Assembly: GCA_008974855.1 (NCBI GenBank)
Contig: BFAR01000086.1
Span: forward strand, 1-16,192
Length of the DNA stretch: 16,192 nucleotides
Origin: an archaeon MnTg01
GTDB taxonomy: Archaea > Thermoproteota > Nitrososphaeria > Nitrososphaerales > Nitrosopumilaceae
Direction: 5' to 3'
Shown: positions 6,881 to 14,899 of the stretch, one piece after another
Numbering within the stretch: the first letter of the stretch is position 1
Layout: each line of letters starts with the position of its first letter
Program-made: the position numbers and the translations under genes
The notes under the pieces: model-generated
Told to the model about the DNA's origin: nothing
The model's input: the letters and a program-made list of their open reading frames with translations, nothing else
Databases searched by the model: none

Positions 6881-7897
6881 ATGGGGAACATGCGTAAAGA
6901 TCCTATTCTTGAAAGATTCATGATCATAACTTCTGGTAACGGTAAGATTACTGATTCTAAAAAATCACCATATTCTCCTGGAAATGAATCTATGACAAAT
7001 CCATCAGTATTATCTCTGGTTGCAAAAAATGGAATGTTGCAAAGACTCCAAGATAGTGAGGATAACTATGTTAAAAATTGGTCAATAAGGGTTTTTGAAA
7101 GCAAAAACCCAGCAGTTTCAATAACTGCAGAAAACACCTACAGTGATAAACCTCATTATAGTGAACCTGCTTATGGCTATCATTATATTGTAGTTGCTTC
7201 TCCAAACCAAAAAGATACTTTTGCAACAATCGATGTTGACCAATGGTCAAACGTACTAGTTGTTATTCAAGATCGACTCAGATGGCTATATACACAAAAA
7301 GGTGTTACCTATGTTTCAATCTATGGCAATCATGGTAAGGATGCAGGTGCAGAAATTTCTCATCCACACCTTCACGTGTTAACCTTTTCTACAATTCCAC
7401 CTGTGATTGAAGCTGAAGCTGAAGCTACACATAAGATTTTGAATGAAAAAGGCGTTTGTGCTATGTGTCAAACTGTTACAGCTGAAACTGGAGGCCCTAG
7501 ACAAATTTTACAAACTGAGGGATTCACTGCTTTTTGCCCTTGGGCACCTTCACACCCATACGAATTTTGGATTTGTCCTAAAAAACATACTACAAGTTTT
7601 TCAAAAATAACCCAAAAAGAGATTAACGATCTTTCTTTGATTTTACGAGCTACTCTAGGGGGATTAGCAAATAGCATTAAAGACTTGGCTTATAATTTTG
7701 CATTTCATCTATCCCCTGAAAAAAAGAATAGCAGACAAATTCATTGGCATATTGAGGTGTATCCAGTTACTTCTCCATGGTCTGGACTAGAACGTGGTTA
7801 TGGAGTGTTTTTGAATCAAATCTCCCCAGAACAAGCTGCTGAAAAACTAGGCGCATCGTGCAGAAAAGAATTAGCAAATCTAGTGGGTATCGTATAG
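6881..7897 (+). CDS. GalT/HIT-superfamily nucleotidyltransferase-like protein
   Basis: The 338 residues resemble galactose-1-phosphate uridylyltransferase, which moves UMP between hexose phosphates through a histidine intermediate. The active-site region is ISHPHLHVLTF (159-169) and the second half carries IHWHIEVYP (287-295), equivalent to the metal-binding HxH of GalT. GalT uses HPHxQ; here the last position is His (H165), as in the HxHxH triad of HIT hydrolases. The usual N-terminal CxxC zinc pair is absent, whereas a CAMC (193-196) lies in the middle. It may therefore act on another nucleotide-linked substrate, as a transferase, phosphorylase or hydrolase. The start at 6881 fits TATA spacing; 6890 is an alternative, and a TTG at 6869 extends the frame without support. 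Confidence 0.8.
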   Translation: MGNMRKDPILERFMIITSGNGKITDSKKSPYSPGNESMTNPSVLSLVAKNGMLQRLQDSEDNYVKNWSIRVFESKNPAVSITAENTYSDKPHYSEPAYGYHYIVVASPNQKDTFATIDVDQWSNVLVVIQDRLRWLYTQKGVTYVSIYGNHGKDAGAEISHPHLHVLTFSTIPPVIEAEAEATHKILNEKGVCAMCQTVTAETGGPRQILQTEGFTAFCPWAPSHPYEFWICPKKHTTSFSKITQKEINDLSLILRATLGGLANSIKDLAYNFAFHLSPEKKNSRQIHWHIEVYPVTSPWSGLERGYGVFLNQISPEQAAEKLGASCRKELANLVGIV

Positions 7898-7910
7898 AAA
7901 CGCTGCATAG

Positions 7911-7918
7911 CTTATTAT
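7911..7918 (+). promoter_or_regulatory. Putative TATA box of the membrane protein gene
   Basis: CTTATTAT is centred about 26 bases before the ATG at 7941, consistent with a separate leaderless transcript in the 43-base gap after the GalT-like gene. Confidence 0.35.
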
Positions 7919-7940
7919 CTTCAAAAAAAATTCATATTGT

Positions 7941-8378
7941 ATGGCAATTGAAAGATACGTTGCAGCTGTAAGTATTGGATTATACATTATGTTTGTAGGA
8001 GAAATTATTACATTGTATAATTTCATGCAAGATACTCCTGAACAAACTACATCTTTCATTTTAGACCCTGATCCAAAAATTTTTCAATTTATCTCAATTG
8101 GTGTTGCTCCGGCAACAGTTATGGCAGGAGTTGCATTTATGCTGACAAAACGATATGGTTCAAAAGCTAATGGTTATATGATTATTGCAGGTGGTGCAAT
8201 ATTATTAGGTGGTATGGCATTTGCACACTCTATGATAAGTGGAATAAATCCAGCGTATGAAAGTAAAGTCATACCAATTTTTACCCCTTTGGTTATGGCA
8301 GTATCAATTCCTATAATTATTGCAGGCACACGATTACTAAAAATTAAAAAAAGAAAATCAAAAAAAGATTATTTTTAA
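7941..8378 (+). CDS. Four-helix membrane protein of unknown function
   Basis: I do not recognise a family. The 145 residues contain four hydrophobic segments at about 7-28, 47-69, 77-98 and 110-133. Gly-rich helix packing is visible in the third (GGAILLGG), and a very basic tail (134-145) should be cytoplasmic. A 20-residue acidic loop joins helices 1 and 2. No cofactor motif is visible. The ATG at 7941 fits TATA spacing. The stop codon overlaps the convergent acetyltransferase gene by 4 bases. Confidence 0.75.
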   Translation: MAIERYVAAVSIGLYIMFVGEIITLYNFMQDTPEQTTSFILDPDPKIFQFISIGVAPATVMAGVAFMLTKRYGSKANGYMIIAGGAILLGGMAFAHSMISGINPAYESKVIPIFTPLVMAVSIPIIIAGTRLLKIKKRKSKKDYF

Positions 8379-8812
8379 GAATGATCATAACGCATCCCAC
8401 TTGAAGTTATTTTAAAACCAATCTTTTCATAAAATGGCTTTACTTCATCAGTACAATCCAAAATTGTTTTGTAGCAATTATTATCTTTAGCAAGATCTAG
8501 TAAAGATCTCATTAGCATTTCACCAATCCCTTTTCCTTGATAGTCTTTTGATACTACAACATCTTCAATATGTGCTACATTTAGACCATTGTGGATAAAT
8601 TTTGGTTCAATTAACATAGTTGTAGAACCAACAACTCTTCCATCTAAAATTGCAACATAGACAAAATGATTTGAATTAGAACTAATCTTTTCAAAAACTT
8701 CCTTTGCTTTTTCTGTGTCAAGATTACTTGCTAATTTGAGGGAATCCATAGATTCTAAAAATCCATTGAAAAGGTCTTTTTCTTCTAATTCTCTGATAGT
8801 AATGTCAACCAT
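8375..8812 (-). CDS. GNAT acetyltransferase resembling glucosamine-6-phosphate N-acetyltransferase (GNA1)
   Basis: The 145-residue protein is a single GNAT domain, with the acetyl-CoA pyrophosphate loop YQGKGIG at 91-97. Beyond the general fold it carries blocks typical of eukaryotic GNA1: AHIEDVVVSKDYQGKG (80-95), CYKTILDC (113-120) and FYEKIGF (127-133). GNA1 acetylates glucosamine 6-phosphate on the way to UDP-GlcNAc. Nine bases upstream lies a sugar-phosphate nucleotidyltransferase gene, which strengthens the amino-sugar reading. Other small-molecule GNAT substrates cannot be excluded from sequence alone. The start is ATG at 8812, and the two genes probably form one transcript. Confidence 0.75.
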   Translation of the reverse strand: MVDITIRELEEKDLFNGFLESMDSLKLASNLDTEKAKEVFEKISSNSNHFVYVAILDGRVVGSTTMLIEPKFIHNGLNVAHIEDVVVSKDYQGKGIGEMLMRSLLDLAKDNNCYKTILDCTDEVKPFYEKIGFKITSSGMRYDHS

Positions 8813-8821
8813 TTTTTGTCA

Positions 8822-9523
8822 TTAGATATTACCTAATTTTTCGAGAAATTGTTGATATGCTTTTTTGTAGGAGGTTTTATCCCCAATATCCATGAATCCC
8901 TTTTTGATTAGAATGCTATTGACCAATTTCTTCTTTGAAATGGCCTTTTTGATTACATCATCCATTCCATATGGTTTGTTACTGGGTATTAAGCCAAAAA
9001 CTTGAGGCTCCATTACATAGCAACCGATATTGATATTAGCCTTAATCTCAGGTTTTTCGTTCCAGCCAGTAACTCTGCCATTTTTAGTAGTTTCAATAAC
9101 TCCATAGTTTAGTCTAGTTTTGTATTCATAAAGGCTCATTGTTATGAAAGATTTTTTTTTCTTATGTTGACTAATCATATTTTTCAAATTAAAATCAAAC
9201 ACAGAATCACCATAAACACAAACAAATGAATCATCAATGAATTGTTCTGCAGTTTTTAATTGTCCTGCAGTAGCAAGAGGTTTACTTGCTATAGCGTATT
9301 CTATATTCATACCAAATCTTTCACCATCCTCAAAATAATCTTCAATTGTTTTTCTAAGATAACTTACACACAAAACAGTAGTTTTTATTCCATTTTTCTT
9401 TAACCATTCAATCAGATGCTCAAGTAACGGTTTTTCTCCTAAAGGGAGCATTGGTTTTGGAACAAATGTCGTATAAGGTTGGAGTCTTGTTCCCAATCCC
9501 CCAGCTAAAATTACTGCTTTCAT
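8822..9523 (-). CDS. Sugar-1-phosphate nucleotidyltransferase
   Basis: This 233-residue enzyme of the NTP_transferase family joins a nucleoside monophosphate to a sugar 1-phosphate. Signature: LAGGLGTRLQPYT (6-18), PKPMLP (22-27), metal-binding GDSVFD (105-110), NEKP (155-158) and MDIGD (211-215). It stops after the catalytic domain and has no C-terminal left-handed beta-helix, so it is shorter than GlmU-type fusion enzymes. GTP/mannose-1-P, UTP/GlcNAc-1-P and TTP/glucose-1-P are all possible. The GNA1-like gene directly downstream favours an amino-sugar pathway. The start is ATG at 9523, with a TATA-like box about 27 bases upstream. Confidence 0.88.
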   Translation of the reverse strand: MKAVILAGGLGTRLQPYTTFVPKPMLPLGEKPLLEHLIEWLKKNGIKTTVLCVSYLRKTIEDYFEDGERFGMNIEYAIASKPLATAGQLKTAEQFIDDSFVCVYGDSVFDFNLKNMISQHKKKKSFITMSLYEYKTRLNYGVIETTKNGRVTGWNEKPEIKANINIGCYVMEPQVFGLIPSNKPYGMDDVIKKAISKKKLVNSILIKKGFMDIGDKTSYKKAYQQFLEKLGNI

Positions 9524-9545
9524 GAATTTGTATTTGAAATTATGA

Positions 9546-9554
9546 GTATTTATG
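9546..9554 (-). promoter_or_regulatory. Putative TATA box of the nucleotidyltransferase-GNA1 pair
   Basis: On the - strand this reads CATAAATAC, centred about 27 bases before the ATG at 9523. It lies in the 71-base gap after thiDN, suggesting a transcript separate from the thiamine gene. Confidence 0.35.
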
Positions 9555-9594
9555 TTGAGTTATAGATTTCTGATACATTACAATCAAACTTGAC

Positions 9595-10899
9595 TTACAA
9601 AATCCTGATAACTTTTTCTATAACTTTACTTGGGTTAGTACCAAAAATCATTATCATTGGTTCTTTTCCAAAATCTCCTTTATGATATATTATATCTGGA
9701 GCTTTTTTATAATTTTTAATTGCTTGTTTAATTCCCCAAGAAATTGATAAATTCTCTTTTCTTTTTATTTTGTCAGGTTCCTTAGATCTATCATAACTTC
9801 TAACTACAAGAGATTTTTTTCTACAACGATTTATTAAATTTGAGTTATATTTTATATTAACTGCGGATCTTATATGTGGAAACTTTTTATTAATTTCTAC
9901 TAGTGCCGAACCTACATGCTTTGAACCTCCGTATTCTAAATTTCCTGCTACAACAATGTCTTTACCAGCTTTAACAATTCTTCCTGAGACCCCTAGCACA
10001 TCTTTGTTTGATTTGATTTTCTTTTTTGCATACACAAAATTTGTTTGACATTCAGGAATGACAGAATAAACTCTCTTTAAATTTTTAAAATCGATTATAG
10101 CATTTTCAAGAATTTTTTTATTCTCGTCAGAATTACTAATTGAATAGGTGATTGGTATGCCTTTTCCAATTTTTTTTGCATTTTTTATAGAATTGTATGT
10201 ATACCTTTTGGCAAATTTTATTGCCTTACCTAGACCTTCTCCTCTTGCAATTCCAACAGTTAACGCAGAAGAAAAATTACATCCACTTCCATGATTAGCT
10301 TGTTTTATAATTTTTCCAGATATGTAATAATTTTTTCTTCCATCAAAAACTAAATCCGATATTGTACCCCTTCCTGAACGAATTCCGGTAATCACAACAT
10401 TTTTGGCACCGAGTTCTTTTATCTTTAAAGCACATCGTAGCAAATCTTGCTTATTTTTTATTTTTATCCCACTAAGAATTGATGCTTCGGATATATTTGG
10501 TGTAACTACAAATGCTAATGGAAGTAGATTTTTTTTGTAAGCATCAAGTGCATTTTTTTTTAAGAGTATACCTCCTGTAGTTGATTTTATTACAGGGTCA
10601 AGAATTATTGGAATTTTAATTTTTGAAAGTTTGGAGTTTATTGATTTGATGGTAGAAGAATCATAAACCATTCCAATTTTGATTGCGTCTATTTTAAAAT
10701 CAGAAAAAATAGAATCAATTTGGTTTTGAATCATTTTTGGAGAAATTGGTTCTACTTTGCCAAATTTTATAGTATTTTGACTGGTGATCGCTGTAATTAC
10801 TGTAAATGCATAAGTTCCTAATGTTGTGAAAGTTTTTACATCACTTTGTATGCCTGCACCCGAAGAAGGATCAGACCCTGCTATAGAAAGTAAGTTCAT
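9595..10899 (-). CDS. thiDN: Bifunctional HMP(-P) kinase / thiamine-phosphate synthase (ThiD-ThiN)
   Basis: The N-terminal ThiD domain (about 1-255) phosphorylates hydroxymethylpyrimidine and its phosphate. It shows AGSDPSSGAGIQSDVKTF (7-24), the DPV strand end (101-103) and the catalytic loop HGSGCNFSSA (203-212). The C-terminal ThiN domain (about 262-434) couples HMP-PP to the thiazole phosphate and is the archaeal replacement for ThiE. It contains VSGRIVKAGKDIVVAGNLE-like and GGSKHVGSALVEI blocks. The fusion is common in archaea. I chose the ATG at 10899 because the protein then begins MNLLSIAGSD, with GGAG just upstream and a TATA box at the right distance. A TTG at 10911 is the only upstream alternative. 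It diverges from thiC. Confidence 0.93.
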   Translation of the reverse strand: MNLLSIAGSDPSSGAGIQSDVKTFTTLGTYAFTVITAITSQNTIKFGKVEPISPKMIQNQIDSIFSDFKIDAIKIGMVYDSSTIKSINSKLSKIKIPIILDPVIKSTTGGILLKKNALDAYKKNLLPLAFVVTPNISEASILSGIKIKNKQDLLRCALKIKELGAKNVVITGIRSGRGTISDLVFDGRKNYYISGKIIKQANHGSGCNFSSALTVGIARGEGLGKAIKFAKRYTYNSIKNAKKIGKGIPITYSISNSDENKKILENAIIDFKNLKRVYSVIPECQTNFVYAKKKIKSNKDVLGVSGRIVKAGKDIVVAGNLEYGGSKHVGSALVEINKKFPHIRSAVNIKYNSNLINRCRKKSLVVRSYDRSKEPDKIKRKENLSISWGIKQAIKNYKKAPDIIYHKGDFGKEPMIMIFGTNPSKVIEKVIRIL

Positions 10900-10922
10900 A
10901 TCAATCTCCAAAAGAACTATTG

Positions 10923-10928
10923 TTTAAA
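10923..10928. promoter_or_regulatory. Shared palindromic TATA element between thiDN and thiC
   Basis: TTTAAA is its own reverse complement. Its centre lies 24-25 bases before the thiC ATG at 10950 and 26-27 bases before the thiDN ATG at 10899, so it fits the TATA position for both leaderless transcripts. The 50-base gap is too short for two separate promoters or a TPP riboswitch. Confidence 0.45.
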
Positions 10929-10949
10929 TCCAGTAAAAATGTAGATAGT

Positions 10950-12281
10950 ATGTTGGGCACACAAATGAGTGCAGCACGAAGAGGTGTTGCAACTGAAGAA
11001 ATGAAATTAGTGGCAAAAGATGAAGATGTTAGCTTAGACTGGCTAATTCCAAAAATTGCAAATGGCTCCATAATTATTCCAAGTAATAACACAAGACCTC
11101 AAAAAATCCACAATGTTGGAATAGGAAAAGGTTTGAAAACTAAAGTAAATGTAAACATTGGTACCTCAACTCTCAAAGTTGATCTTCAAGAAGAGATAGA
11201 AAAAGCCAAGATTGCTGTAAAATATCATGCTGATACCATAATGGATCTTAGTGATGGTGGAGATGTAGGATCTATTCGTCGTGCATTGTTAGAATCAGCT
11301 CCTATAACATTTGGTACTGTGCCAATCTACGAAGCCTATAATCACGGTGTTGAAAAACACAAAAACCCATTGAATTTAACTGAAGACGATTTTCTGAACG
11401 CGTTTGAAAATAATGTCAAAGATGGCGTGGATTATACAACCATTCATTCTGGAATAACTAAAGAGATCGCAAAGAGAATTCTAAAAGTAGAAAGATATGG
11501 TGGTGTTGTAAGTAAAGGTGGAACACTTACAGCTGCGTGGATGTTAAAATATGATAAAGAAAATCCCTACATTACCCACTATGACTATTTAATTGAACTT
11601 GCACGAAAATACGATGTTACATTTAGTCTTGGTGATGCATTACGACCAGGTTCCATTCTTGATTCACATGATGAATTACAAGTTCAAGAAATGATTAACA
11701 TCGCACGTTTAACAAAACGTGCACATGAAAAAGATGTTCAAGTAATGGTAGAAGGACCAGGACATGTTCCTCTAAACGAAGTTGCTGCAAATGTTAGATT
11801 AGCAAAGTCGTTAATAGGAAACGTACCATACTATGTTTTAGGACCTCTTGTTACAGATATTGCTTCAGGACATGATCATATTGCTAGTGCAATTGGAGCA
11901 GCAGTTTCTGCTAGCGAAGGAGTTGATTTGTTATGTTATTTGACACCTTCTGAACATCTTGCTTTACCAAATGTAGAGGAAGTAAAAGCTGGTCTTATAG
12001 CGTATCGAATTGCTGCACATGCAGGTGATCTTGTCAAATTAAGAGAAAAAGCAATAAAATGGGATATGAAAATGACGGAAGCCCGTCGTACTCTTGATTG
12101 GGAAAAACAACTTGCTCTGTCTATTGATCCAGAAGAAGCAGCACGCATACACAGTAGAACCGGTCAAAGACCGGGAAATAATGTACCTTGTACAATGTGT
12201 GGTGGTGCCTGTGTGTATCTGATGTTACCCCAACAAAGAAAATATGAAAAAGAAAACGAAAACTTACACCAAATTGGATAA
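10950..12281 (+). CDS. thiC: Phosphomethylpyrimidine synthase ThiC
   Basis: ThiC is a radical-SAM enzyme that rearranges aminoimidazole ribotide into HMP-P. The 443-residue form is the short archaeal type without the long bacterial N-terminal extension. Visible blocks are TQMSAARRGVATEEM (4-18), KVNVNIGTS (65-73), MVEGPGHVPLNEV and YVLGPLVTDIASGHDHI. The C-terminal cluster motif PCTMCGGAC has Cys 414, 417 and 421. This is a CX2CX3C spacing rather than the bacterial CX2CX4C. The ATG at 10950 fits homologues and the TATA element; a TTG at 10920 is in frame but unlikely. The 3' end overlaps the convergent Nudix gene by 18 bases. Confidence 0.96.
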   Translation: MLGTQMSAARRGVATEEMKLVAKDEDVSLDWLIPKIANGSIIIPSNNTRPQKIHNVGIGKGLKTKVNVNIGTSTLKVDLQEEIEKAKIAVKYHADTIMDLSDGGDVGSIRRALLESAPITFGTVPIYEAYNHGVEKHKNPLNLTEDDFLNAFENNVKDGVDYTTIHSGITKEIAKRILKVERYGGVVSKGGTLTAAWMLKYDKENPYITHYDYLIELARKYDVTFSLGDALRPGSILDSHDELQVQEMINIARLTKRAHEKDVQVMVEGPGHVPLNEVAANVRLAKSLIGNVPYYVLGPLVTDIASGHDHIASAIGAAVSASEGVDLLCYLTPSEHLALPNVEEVKAGLIAYRIAAHAGDLVKLREKAIKWDMKMTEARRTLDWEKQLALSIDPEEAARIHSRTGQRPGNNVPCTMCGGACVYLMLPQQRKYEKENENLHQIG

Positions 12282-12671
12282 TACCTTATCTAAACTTGGG
12301 ACTGTTTCATAATTTGAAATTTCTTCAACCTTTACCCATTTGTATTCTGAATTTTCCCAATTTAGCTTAATTTTTGGATTTTCTACTGAAAATAAAAAAG
12401 GATAAACTTCCCATTCATGGTTCTCATATTGAGGAGATATTATTCTCATCTTTGTGGATTCCTTTATTAGTTTTATTTGACTGGCCTCTATTCCGAGTTC
12501 TTCAAATATCTCAATTTTTGTTCGTTCTAGAGGCGATTCATTATTTTCAATAATCCCACTTATTCCTGCCCACAAACTTTTCATACTTTTTACTTTATCA
12601 CTTCGTTTTAAAATTAAGATTTTATCTCCACTTTTAAGAAAACATGTAACAATTTTTGTCGCGCGTATCAT
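12264..12671 (-). CDS. Nudix-domain protein, last gene of the aromatic operon
   Basis: Nudix enzymes hydrolyse nucleoside diphosphates linked to other groups. The 135-residue protein has a Nudix box at 39-61 (GX5EX7-x-EUXEEXGU): G39, E45, E54, E57, E58 and G60 are present. The normally conserved Arg before E54 is Ile (I53). The metal-binding glutamates are kept, so a fold and possibly activity remain, but the catalytic arrangement is changed. Its ATG overlaps the tyrA stop as ATGA, so it is translated with the operon. Substrate unknown; mutT-like housecleaning is a default guess only. Confidence 0.85.
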   Translation of the reverse strand: MIRATKIVTCFLKSGDKILILKRSDKVKSMKSLWAGISGIIENNESPLERTKIEIFEELGIEASQIKLIKESTKMRIISPQYENHEWEVYPFLFSVENPKIKLNWENSEYKWVKVEEISNYETVPSLDKVLSNLV

Positions 12672-13528
12672 GCTTTCTTTTCAATAGAATTTACCATTGT
12701 TGTCAATTTTTTATAGGATCCCTCAAGGTCTGAATTTTTCTCTAACTTTTCTCGACTTGTTTTAATATATGTCAATATTTCTTCAGATTTTCCTTCCTGA
12801 ATTGATGTAAGTAATCTTCCAATATCCTTCCAAAATTCTTCTGCAACTCTTCGAATTTCTGGATTAGAGATAATCGTTTCAATTAATTCAGGTGATTCTG
12901 TCATAATGCTTTCAGTTAGGATTTTTTGCACTTTGAAGGTCGTACCTGACATTTTTTCAGTAAGTGAAGTTTTTTCATCTTTTGCAAGAATGTTTGCAAA
13001 TGTTATATTGATTAGATGTGTTAAACCAAGAATAACAGCTATTTTTTTGTCATGTTCAAAAGCATCAATAGTTACGAAATTTGCGTCAACAAAAAGTGAT
13101 TTAGCAACTGTCAATTCTTTTTTTGCATCTTTAATTGGTATTGAAATAATATGTTGACCCTTTATCTTTTTTATTCCTGGTCCAAACATTGGATGAATAC
13201 AAATTGGATTGATTTTTGCTGGCATTTTAGCAAGTGAAACAGATGTCTTAGATTTCTGTGAAGAAATTTCAACAAGGTACGACCCTCTTTTCATTTCTTT
13301 AGCTATTAGTCGAATAATTTCTGGGGTTCTCCTAGTAGGTGTACATAAAATTACATATTCTGCTTTTAGTACAGCTCCTACAAGAGAATTAGCTTTGATA
13401 ACCGATTTTATGTTGAAATCTTCTTCAATATCATAACCCATTACCTCAAAACCATTTTCTAGAAAATACTTTGCAAACCATCTTCCCATCTTACCCCCTA
13501 TCCCAAGGATCGAAATTGTTTTCTTCAT
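12668..13528 (-). CDS. tyrA: Prephenate (or arogenate) dehydrogenase TyrA
   Basis: TyrA oxidatively decarboxylates prephenate to 4-hydroxyphenylpyruvate, or arogenate to tyrosine, with NAD(P). The 286-residue protein starts with the Rossmann motif LGIGGKMG (8-15), and has ISSQKS (88-93), IHPMFGP (111-117) and LTHLINIT (169-176). After the helical dimerisation domain it ends in charged helices without an ACT domain, so tyrosine feedback through ACT is not expected. Start and stop overlap both neighbours as ATGA, indicating coupled translation. Prephenate versus arogenate preference cannot be read here. Confidence 0.9.
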   Translation of the reverse strand: MKKTISILGIGGKMGRWFAKYFLENGFEVMGYDIEEDFNIKSVIKANSLVGAVLKAEYVILCTPTRRTPEIIRLIAKEMKRGSYLVEISSQKSKTSVSLAKMPAKINPICIHPMFGPGIKKIKGQHIISIPIKDAKKELTVAKSLFVDANFVTIDAFEHDKKIAVILGLTHLINITFANILAKDEKTSLTEKMSGTTFKVQKILTESIMTESPELIETIISNPEIRRVAEEFWKDIGRLLTSIQEGKSEEILTYIKTSREKLEKNSDLEGSYKKLTTMVNSIEKKA

Positions 13529-14895
13529 TTTCTTCCATTGAGAACATTATCCAGTATGTTCATTCCTTCAACTAATTTTTTTTCATCTTGGCATGCAGAA
13601 AGTCTGATAAAGTTTTTGTAATCTCCAAATCCTCCGCCAGGAGCTACGGCCAAACCATAATCAAGTAATTTATTTGAAAAATCATTTGCATCAAAACCAA
13701 CTTTTTTTACTTTTGCAAATAAATACATAGCACCATCAGGTTTTACAAAATCAAGCCCAATTTCGTTTGCCTTTTTAATCATTATACCTAGTCTAGATTT
13801 TACGATATTAGAATTGTTGGATATATCTGCTTCAAGAGCCCTCATAGCCACATATTGAATGGGCTCAGAGACATTTGTTAGACATATCGCCTGAAGTTTT
13901 GCCATTTTTTCAATTATTTCCGGAGTAGAAATAGCATAACCAATCCTAAATCCTGTCATCGAATGTGATTTGGAAAATGATTGAGTGACAATGGCCTTTT
14001 TGTAATTATATGATAAGACACTTTTCCAATCCTCAAAAGAATATTGGGCATAAATCTCATCACTAAGTACGTAGAGTTCATGTATGATAGCAATGTCCAA
14101 TATTTCATTTTGAATTTTTTCTTGGAGAATTTTTCCCGTCGGATTATTCGGATAATTTAAGACAATCATCTTTGTGTTGGAGTTAATTGTTTCTTTAATC
14201 TCATTAATTGATGGCTCCCAATTATTTTCAAGAGTAGTTTTAATTGTTCTAACTTTAACTCCAGCATTTTCAGCACAGTCTTTGTATGCTGGCCATGCTG
14301 GTTCAAACACGATTATTTCATCCCCTGGATTAAGGAGGGTTGTAATAGCTAAATAGACTGCGTATCTTGCTCCAGGACATACAATAATATTTTCTTGTTT
14401 TATTTCAAGATCATATTTTTCGCTAGTCTTTTTAGCAAGTGTAGTAAGAAATTGTGGCATTCCCCTTACTTGACCATATTTTACAAATCCTTTGTCGTAT
14501 ACTTCTTCTAAAGCATCTTTAACAATTTCTGGGGGAAGAAAATCTGGTTCGCCCACCTCCATATGAATAATTTTCCTGCCTTGTTGTTCTAAGGATTTTG
14601 CTTTTAAAAAAATTGAAAGATGAGTTTGTTTGTTTGTGGTTTGTACTTTAATTGATTCATTTAACAAAAAATTAAGAAACCTAGCACCTATTGCTTCATC
14701 AATTCCAATTTGTGAACATAAGGTACCAACTTTTGATCTTAGGTTTTCTTCTCTTTTTTCATCTGTTACATTCATTCCAAGATCTTTTTTTATAGTTCCA
14801 ATTTCTTTTGCAATTACAGTTCTTTTTTTAAGTAATTTGATCATTTCGAGAGTAATCTCATCCATTTTGTCTCGAAGATTATCTATTTCAGACAT
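13525..14895 (-). CDS. Chorismate mutase (AroQ)-class I/II aminotransferase fusion
   Basis: Residues about 1-85 form an AroQ chorismate mutase, which turns chorismate into prephenate. Expected catalytic residues are R8, R25, K36 and R48/E49. After a short linker, residues 91-456 are a PLP-dependent fold-type I aminotransferase with MEVGEPDF (112-119), NYPNNPTG (247-254), SDEIY (278-282) and SFSKS (306-310), where K309 binds PLP. The C-terminal substrate Arg is probably in NFIRLS. Placement between aroC and tyrA suggests transamination of prephenate to arogenate, or of hydroxyphenylpyruvate to tyrosine. The ATG at 14895 lies 4 bases after the aroC stop, and the 3' end overlaps tyrA by 4 bases. 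Confidence 0.92.
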   Translation of the reverse strand: MSEIDNLRDKMDEITLEMIKLLKKRTVIAKEIGTIKKDLGMNVTDEKREENLRSKVGTLCSQIGIDEAIGARFLNFLLNESIKVQTTNKQTHLSIFLKAKSLEQQGRKIIHMEVGEPDFLPPEIVKDALEEVYDKGFVKYGQVRGMPQFLTTLAKKTSEKYDLEIKQENIIVCPGARYAVYLAITTLLNPGDEIIVFEPAWPAYKDCAENAGVKVRTIKTTLENNWEPSINEIKETINSNTKMIVLNYPNNPTGKILQEKIQNEILDIAIIHELYVLSDEIYAQYSFEDWKSVLSYNYKKAIVTQSFSKSHSMTGFRIGYAISTPEIIEKMAKLQAICLTNVSEPIQYVAMRALEADISNNSNIVKSRLGIMIKKANEIGLDFVKPDGAMYLFAKVKKVGFDANDFSNKLLDYGLAVAPGGGFGDYKNFIRLSACQDEKKLVEGMNILDNVLNGRK

Positions 14896-14899
14896 GGGA

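Noticed and set aside
10900..10949. TPP riboswitch before thiC or thiDN
   Set aside because: Only 50 bases separate the starts and both transcripts appear leaderless, leaving no room for an aptamer.
12906..13436. Two + strand reading frames opposite tyrA
   Set aside because: Shadows of tyrA, whose motifs are intact along its full length.
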